A stretch of DNA of 9,173 bases, taken from JBMNTU01 sp050945895. Its GTDB lineage: Bacteria > Bacillota > Clostridia > Christensenellales > Christensenellaceae. The stretch lies in contig JBMNTU010000087.1 in assembly GCA_050945895.1 (NCBI GenBank), forward strand, positions 1-9,173. The letters are read 5' to 3'. The translations under genes were made by a program, and so were the position numbers. Positions 5,768 to 9,173 of the stretch are shown one piece after another (the stretch's first letter is position 1; each line of letters begins with the position of its first letter). The notes below the pieces were generated by a model. It ran no database searches and was not told where the DNA came from. It saw only the letters and a list, made by a program, of their open reading frames with translations.

Positions 5768-6658
5768 ATGGCAGCTTTTGGAGACAGAATACAGGCCCTC
5801 ATGGACGAAGTTTACAGTGAGTGGCAGAAGGAAGAAAACAAGAGCAAGGGAAAGTGGGACATCCTCAATGGCTTCTCGGAGGCTCACCAAATCGCTGTGG
5901 TATTTGGAAACTTCAATTATCAAGTTGAAAACGGTGGTATAGAGCAATGGATATATAACGGATATTTCCATGAAGATGCCGAAAAACTCGCCGAATATCT
6001 TGAAACCGGCGCAAAGCTTGACGAACGGTGCCAGGCTATACTCGATAGTGTATATACGCTTGAACAACATGCGCGGGAAACGGATAGCGACCGAGATGGC
6101 AATTATTTCACTCCCTATGATGAGGACGGTGAACGCAGATTCATCGGCGACATGATAGATTGCGACGCCTTTGATTCCTGGTATTACGAGCATTGCGGCA
6201 AAGACGATTGGTGGGAAACTGTTTGCGGAGTCATCGATAAAACAGAGCGTGAAGATGATCGCCTATTGGCTATAGGGGATTGCGCGCCTGGCGGCATGGA
6301 TGCGGATATAAAAGGGAAGGTTGTCGCAATCAAGCCGGAGGTTCTTTTGCCAAAATATCAAACCCGATCTCATCAGCTAATACTGGCTATAGGCGGGTTT
6401 GGATGTTCACCGAATGCGCGTGGCAGAGCGGTGTTTGGTACTAATATTTATACAGGTGAACAGGCGCGGTGGGAGCGATCTGACATACTTGGTGTGATAG
6501 ACGAAGATGCGTTGTCCAAATGGGAGCGCAATAAACTGTTCAAACTGCATGAGCCCGCTAAAAAGGAATCCGTTGTTGCAAGAATACGCGAAGTGAAAGC
6601 AGCACCACCAGAAGAGCGCAAAACGAAACCACACAACAAAACCGGGCCGGAACTTTGA
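5768..6658 (+). CDS. DMP19-like (DUF4375-like) acidic protein with uncharacterised C-terminal ICE domain
   Basis: The 296-aa protein has two parts. The N-terminal half (about 1-165) carries FGNFNYQVENGGIEQWIYNGY (46-66), which resembles the DMP19/DUF4375 signature, and is very acidic between about 100 and 165. DMP19 of Neisseria is a DNA mimic that blocks a repressor, so interference with DNA-binding proteins is a plausible role here. The second half (about 184-262: KGKVVAIKPEVLLP, HQLILAIGGFGCSPNARGRAVFG, GEQARWERSDILGVI) seems familiar from conjugative elements, but I cannot name it. The tail is basic and ends in GPEL, as does the PcfB-like protein. GAGGAGGT overlaps the previous stop (5753-5760) and places ATG 5768 at a 7-base spacing. 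Confidence 0.7.
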   Translation: MAAFGDRIQALMDEVYSEWQKEENKSKGKWDILNGFSEAHQIAVVFGNFNYQVENGGIEQWIYNGYFHEDAEKLAEYLETGAKLDERCQAILDSVYTLEQHARETDSDRDGNYFTPYDEDGERRFIGDMIDCDAFDSWYYEHCGKDDWWETVCGVIDKTEREDDRLLAIGDCAPGGMDADIKGKVVAIKPEVLLPKYQTRSHQLILAIGGFGCSPNARGRAVFGTNIYTGEQARWERSDILGVIDEDALSKWERNKLFKLHEPAKKESVVARIREVKAAPPEERKTKPHNKTGPEL

Positions 6659-6695
6659 TTCCAGCCTAATTTTTTATTCGGAGGAAACTATATCT

Positions 6696-7457
6696 ATGAC
6701 TAAAATCGATCACAACTTTAAAGGACAGACCATCATCCACGGCGATACGCTGCAGGTACTTCAGTCTTTCCCCGACGATCTGTTCGGCGGAATCATCACC
6801 GACCCACCCTACGCATCTGGCGCGGCGGATCAGAACGCTCGCCAGAAATCCACTGCGCAGAAATATTCCAGCGCGAAAGCAGATAACCGGCTCCCTGATT
6901 TTGAGGGGGATTCCAAAGACCAACGGTCGTGGACACATTGGATGACAGACTGGCTTATTGAGGCGCGACGCGTAACGATGGAAGGCGCGCCTATCTGCAT
7001 GTTCATCGACTGGCGACAACTTCCCAGTATGACAGACGCACTCCAATGGGCTGGATGGATTTGGAGAGGCGTGCTTGTATGGGATAAAACCAACAGCCGC
7101 CCGCAGCGCGGCCGCTTTCGGCAACAAGCTGAGTTTATCGTGTGGGGGAGTAACGGCCATATGCCTGCTACACGTAATGCTCCTGTACTTCCTGGTGTTT
7201 TCCGACAATCTATGCCACCGTATGCCAGGCGCATTCATCAGACCGAAAAACCCTTGGAGGTCATGCGAAATATTGTCAAAATCGTGGAACCGGGTAACGC
7301 CATACTGGATCCATTCGCCGGAGCGGGTACCACCATTGTTGCCGCTAAAAAGGAAGGCTATCCCGCTGTGGGTATTGAGTTGTCCTCACACTATGCAAAT
7401 GCGGGACAGATACGTGTAGATGCTGATGATAGTGCAGATAAAGCGATTGCCGCTTAA
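6696..7457 (+). CDS. Orphan N4-cytosine/N6-adenine DNA methyltransferase
   Basis: The 253-aa enzyme transfers a methyl group from S-adenosylmethionine to an exocyclic amino group in DNA. It has the catalytic motif DPPY (36-39) before the SAM-binding motif DPFAGAGTT (205-213), the beta-type order, with the common HQTEKP (191-196) just ahead of it. DPPY fits N6-adenine best but does not exclude N4-cytosine. The target sequence cannot be read from the protein. No restriction endonuclease is nearby, so it is probably a solitary ICE methyltransferase that shields the element from host restriction or regulates transfer. The ribosome site GGAGG (6680-6684) sits 11 bases from ATG 6696, a little far. 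Confidence 0.92.
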   Translation: MTKIDHNFKGQTIIHGDTLQVLQSFPDDLFGGIITDPPYASGAADQNARQKSTAQKYSSAKADNRLPDFEGDSKDQRSWTHWMTDWLIEARRVTMEGAPICMFIDWRQLPSMTDALQWAGWIWRGVLVWDKTNSRPQRGRFRQQAEFIVWGSNGHMPATRNAPVLPGVFRQSMPPYARRIHQTEKPLEVMRNIVKIVEPGNAILDPFAGAGTTIVAAKKEGYPAVGIELSSHYANAGQIRVDADDSADKAIAA

Positions 7458-7466
7458 TAGGCGTAT

Positions 7467-7480
7467 TCCTGCCGGCAGGA
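7467..7480. promoter_or_regulatory. Perfect 14-bp palindrome overlapping the Shine-Dalgarno of the PcfB-like gene
   Basis: TCCTGCCGGCAGGA reads the same on both strands, and its right arm provides the first bases of AGGAGGTGAT (7477-7486), an almost ideal ribosome site. In RNA it could fold into a 5-bp stem with a CCGG loop that hides the site. As DNA it could bind a dimeric protein. Confidence 0.5.
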
Positions 7481-7490
7481 GGTGATGAAG

Positions 7491-7961
7491 ATGATGCAGG
7501 AGGAGATAGAACAAAAGAGTGTTGCGCTTGTAACTAACGGCGCAAAAATGACGGCGCGCGTCCTGGCAAGGGCCATGGAGAATGTGCTGCGTAAGATGCG
7601 CAGGGAGCGGGATAGCTCTGCAATGAAGTCTGCAAAAGAATTAGCAGAGAGCGGCTCGTATGAAAATATTGAAATAAGCGAGGAAAATATAGGAGCATTT
7701 GAACCGATAGCGCGTAAGCATGGGGTTCAATACAAGCTGACAAAAGACGATTCGGTTGATCCACCAAAATGGCTGGTGCTTTTCAAGGCAAAGGATGCGG
7801 ACGCAATGACAGCCGCATTCAAAGAATTCGCGCAAAAAACGTTGAAACACGAGGCCGAAAAGCCGTCCACACGCGAAACAATGCGGGAATTGAAGGAAGT
7901 TGTGAAGAATGCCGTTATTGACCGCAGCAAGCGTAAGGAAAGGAGCGGACCGGAGCTATGA
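7491..7961 (+). CDS. pcfB: PcfB family (DUF3801) conjugation protein
   Basis: The 156-aa protein matches the PcfB/DUF3801 pattern: a helical N-terminus (VALVTNGAKMTARVLARAMENVLRKM), the GSYENIEISEENIGAFEPIARKHGVQYKL core, WLVLFKAKDADAMTAAFKEF, and a basic tail ending in GPEL. In Gram-positive conjugation systems PcfB-type proteins work with the VirD4-like coupling protein at the DNA-processing step, and here it lies directly before that gene with an ATGA overlap. ATG 7491 is the preferred start, 8 bases after AGGAGG (7477-7482). A GTG at 7482 would overlap the ribosome site; ATG 7485 is less well spaced. Confidence 0.85.
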   Translation: MMQEEIEQKSVALVTNGAKMTARVLARAMENVLRKMRRERDSSAMKSAKELAESGSYENIEISEENIGAFEPIARKHGVQYKLTKDDSVDPPKWLVLFKAKDADAMTAAFKEFAQKTLKHEAEKPSTRETMRELKEVVKNAVIDRSKRKERSGPEL

Positions 7962-9085
7962 ACATAAGCAGAATTAAAATGCTCTTAAAACGGTACATCC
8001 TGCCAAACCTGCCTTATGCTTTTATCTTTTGGTTTGCGAATAAGCTGGGCGAAGCCTATCGGCTGGCGCATGGCGCGGATTTTCTTCAACGGGTGACGCA
8101 GAGTGTTTCGACATTGGGGCCGGTGATGCGTAACCCGCTGCCCAGTTTTGTGTTGTTTGACTTCTGTGTTGGACTCGTCGGCGTTGCTATCATATATGGG
8201 CTTGTGACGGCCAAAAGGAAAAACGCAAAGAAGTACCGCAAGAATGTAGAGTACGGGTCGGCACGCTGGGGCGGGCAGGATGACATTGCCCCATATATGG
8301 ATGCAAAGCCAGAGAACAATATCATATTGACGCAGACCGAGGGGCTGACCATGAATCCACGTCCCGAAAATCCAAAGTATGCGCGAAATAAGAATATGCT
8401 GGTCATCGGCGGTTCGGGCAGTGGTAAAACCCGGTTCGTTATCAAGCCCAACTTGATGCAGTGCCGTTCAACGGACTATCCGGTTAGTTTTGTAGTGACG
8501 GACCCGAAGGGAACGGTGCTGGTGGAGTGCGGGAAGATGCTGCAACGGGGCGCGCCTAAAATGCAGCCAAAACTTGATCAGGATGGCAAGCCAATGAAAA
8601 ACAAACGCGGCGAGCCTATCAAAGAAGTTGTGCGGGATAAGAAAGGAAAAATTGTGTATGATCCATATAGGATAAAGGTGTTAAATACGATCAATATGAG
8701 CAAATCTCACCATTACAATCCCTTCCAATATATCCATTCAGAAAAGGATATTTTGAAGCTTGTGACCTGCCTGATTGCCAACACCAAAAGTGAGCAAAAA
8801 GGCGGAGACGGTTTTTGGGAGAAATCAGAAACATTGCTATATACCGCGCTCATCGCATATTTGCATTATGAGTCGCCGGAAAACGAGCGCAACTTTGCAA
8901 CACTTGCTGAGATGCTCGGCGCGATGGAAGTCCGGGAAGATGACGAGTCTTTTAAGAATATTGTTGATCTGATGTTTGACGCTTTGGAGGAGAAAGATCC
9001 GGATCACTTTGCTGTCAGGCAGTACCGGAAATTTAAATTAGCCGCGGGTGTTGTAAGCTGTAAAAGACTTGTTTATCAAGTATAG
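7958..9085 (+). CDS. virD4: VirD4-like coupling protein (CD1115/TraG type), truncated by an insertion
   Basis: The reading frame gives 375 aa, while intact family members are about 600. Two hydrophobic segments (about 18-35 and 62-84) anchor it in the membrane. The ATPase part has Walker A GGSGSGKT (151-158) and TDPKG (181-185). Intact proteins feed DNA into the type IV secretion channel. The family sequence holds through FKLAAG (G364, codon 9047-9049), after which relatives usually continue KTAKSILISCGARL. Here it becomes VVSCKRLVYQV and a TAG stop (9083-9085). The lost C-terminal half carries Walker B, so the product is surely inactive. Its ATG overlaps the pcfB stop. The change point coincides with the left edge of a second mobile element. 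The remainder of the gene is expected beyond the window, on the far side of that element. Confidence 0.88.
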   Translation: MNISRIKMLLKRYILPNLPYAFIFWFANKLGEAYRLAHGADFLQRVTQSVSTLGPVMRNPLPSFVLFDFCVGLVGVAIIYGLVTAKRKNAKKYRKNVEYGSARWGGQDDIAPYMDAKPENNIILTQTEGLTMNPRPENPKYARNKNMLVIGGSGSGKTRFVIKPNLMQCRSTDYPVSFVVTDPKGTVLVECGKMLQRGAPKMQPKLDQDGKPMKNKRGEPIKEVVRDKKGKIVYDPYRIKVLNTINMSKSHHYNPFQYIHSEKDILKLVTCLIANTKSEQKGGDGFWEKSETLLYTALIAYLHYESPENERNFATLAEMLGAMEVREDDESFKNIVDLMFDALEEKDPDHFAVRQYRKFKLAAGVVSCKRLVYQV

Positions 9086-9118
9086 GCGAAAGCCCATAAA
9101 TAAGCCATTCACAGCTTA
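9054..9118 (+). other. Folded leader at the inner element's end (three-stem structure)
   Basis: TAAGCTGT (9054-9061) pairs perfectly with ACAGCTTA (9111-9118). Inside lie two hairpins: ACTTG/CAAGT (9067-9071, 9077-9081, loop TTTAT) and GGC-GAAA-GCC (9085-9094) with a GNRA tetraloop. It ends just before the ribosome site of the recombinase gene. It may be an RNA leader, part of the recombinase attachment site, or both. Confidence 0.45.
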
Positions 9119-9139
9119 TCAATGAAAGGAGCAACCCCC

Positions 9140-9173
9140 ATGAAAGATACAAAAATAACACCGTTGTACGAGC
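9140..9173 (+). CDS. Large serine site-specific recombinase, N-terminus only (cut by window end)
   Basis: Eleven codons, MKDTKITPLYE, are present. They follow a good ribosome site AAAGGAG (9125-9131) at a spacing of 8. This start closely resembles the N-terminus of large serine recombinases of clostridial mobile elements, where a phrase like ITPLYERLSRDDE carries the first residues of the resolvase domain. The catalytic serine and the rest lie beyond the window. An in-frame ATG at 9122 overlaps the ribosome site and is less likely. The call rests on only 11 residues plus the broken virD4 context. Confidence 0.62.
   Translation, partial: MKDTKITPLYE

Larger units (their letters stand above)
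9050..9173 (+). mobile_element. Left end of a serine-recombinase element inserted in virD4 (partial)
   Basis: Homology to the VirD4 family stops after the GGT glycine codon at 9047-9049. From there the sequence is unrelated, carries a structured leader, and leads into the start of a recombinase gene oriented away from the junction. This is the layout of a serine-recombinase integrative mobilizable or Tn4451-like element with its recombinase at one end. The crossover should lie in or beside GGGTG (9046-9050). The other end, and the target duplication, are outside the window. Confidence 0.68.

Noticed and set aside
5639..6193. Leftward 184-codon hydrophobic-looking frame
   Set aside because: It overlaps the ends of two well supported forward genes and has no ribosome site or family similarity that I can see; it is a codon-bias shadow.
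6666..7238. Leftward 190-codon open frame
   Set aside because: It is antisense to the methyltransferase, whose DPPY and FAGAG motifs prove the forward frame.
9046..9173. 5' end of a group II intron interrupting virD4
   Set aside because: The junction base pattern (GTGTTG) only loosely fits the usual GTGYG start. A coding start resembling a serine recombinase follows within 90 bases, earlier than an intron-encoded protein would normally begin.

Overview
The window looks like the chromosome of a Bacillota bacterium, most likely an anaerobe of the Clostridia or a near relative. The evidence is strong AGGAGG-type ribosome binding sites, a conjugation gene set of the Tn1549/CTn (CD1115 VirD4) kind, and the start of a clostridial-type large serine recombinase. 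The species cannot be named from sequence alone.

Layout. (1) Positions 1-672 are the tail of an rRNA operon in the order 23S 3' end, spacer, tRNA-Asn(GTT), 5S, terminator. The spacer holds three incomplete copies of the tRNA-Asn 5' half; two of them lie in a perfect 92-bp tandem duplication that abuts the real tRNA. (2) Positions 733-3130 hold a two-gene CBASS-type anti-phage operon: a CD-NTase cyclic-nucleotide synthase with a C-terminal AGS-C-like domain, then a protein with two N-terminal membrane segments and a divergent NUDIX domain (the TM-NUDIX, Cap16-like effector class). (3) Positions 3131-3797 are a boundary zone with a leftward small XRE-type regulator, its good sigma-A-type promoter, palindromes, and a strong hairpin with a T tract. 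(4) Positions 3798-9049 are a rightward, tightly packed gene set typical of an integrative conjugative element (ICE): a small Cys-rich protein, a DUF3991/TOPRIM protein, a BRO-N/KilAC antirepressor-like protein, a DMP19-like acidic protein, an orphan DNA methyltransferase, a PcfB-like protein and a VirD4-like coupling protein. (5) From about 9050 the VirD4 reading frame is cut off by foreign sequence. That sequence has a folded leader and the start of what looks like a large serine recombinase, so a second mobile element appears to sit inside the ICE.

How it fits together. The CBASS pair would make a cyclic nucleotide on infection and open or disrupt the membrane through the effector. The ICE genes supply DNA processing, possible anti-defence functions (methyltransferase, DNA-mimic-like protein) and the coupling step of conjugation. 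The interrupted VirD4 probably makes this ICE unable to transfer itself unless the inner element excises or another element supplies the coupling protein. The left end of the ICE is not resolved; it should lie between the CBASS genes and position 3798, or upstream if CBASS is its cargo. Family assignments come from motif recognition and remembered family features; no database search was run.
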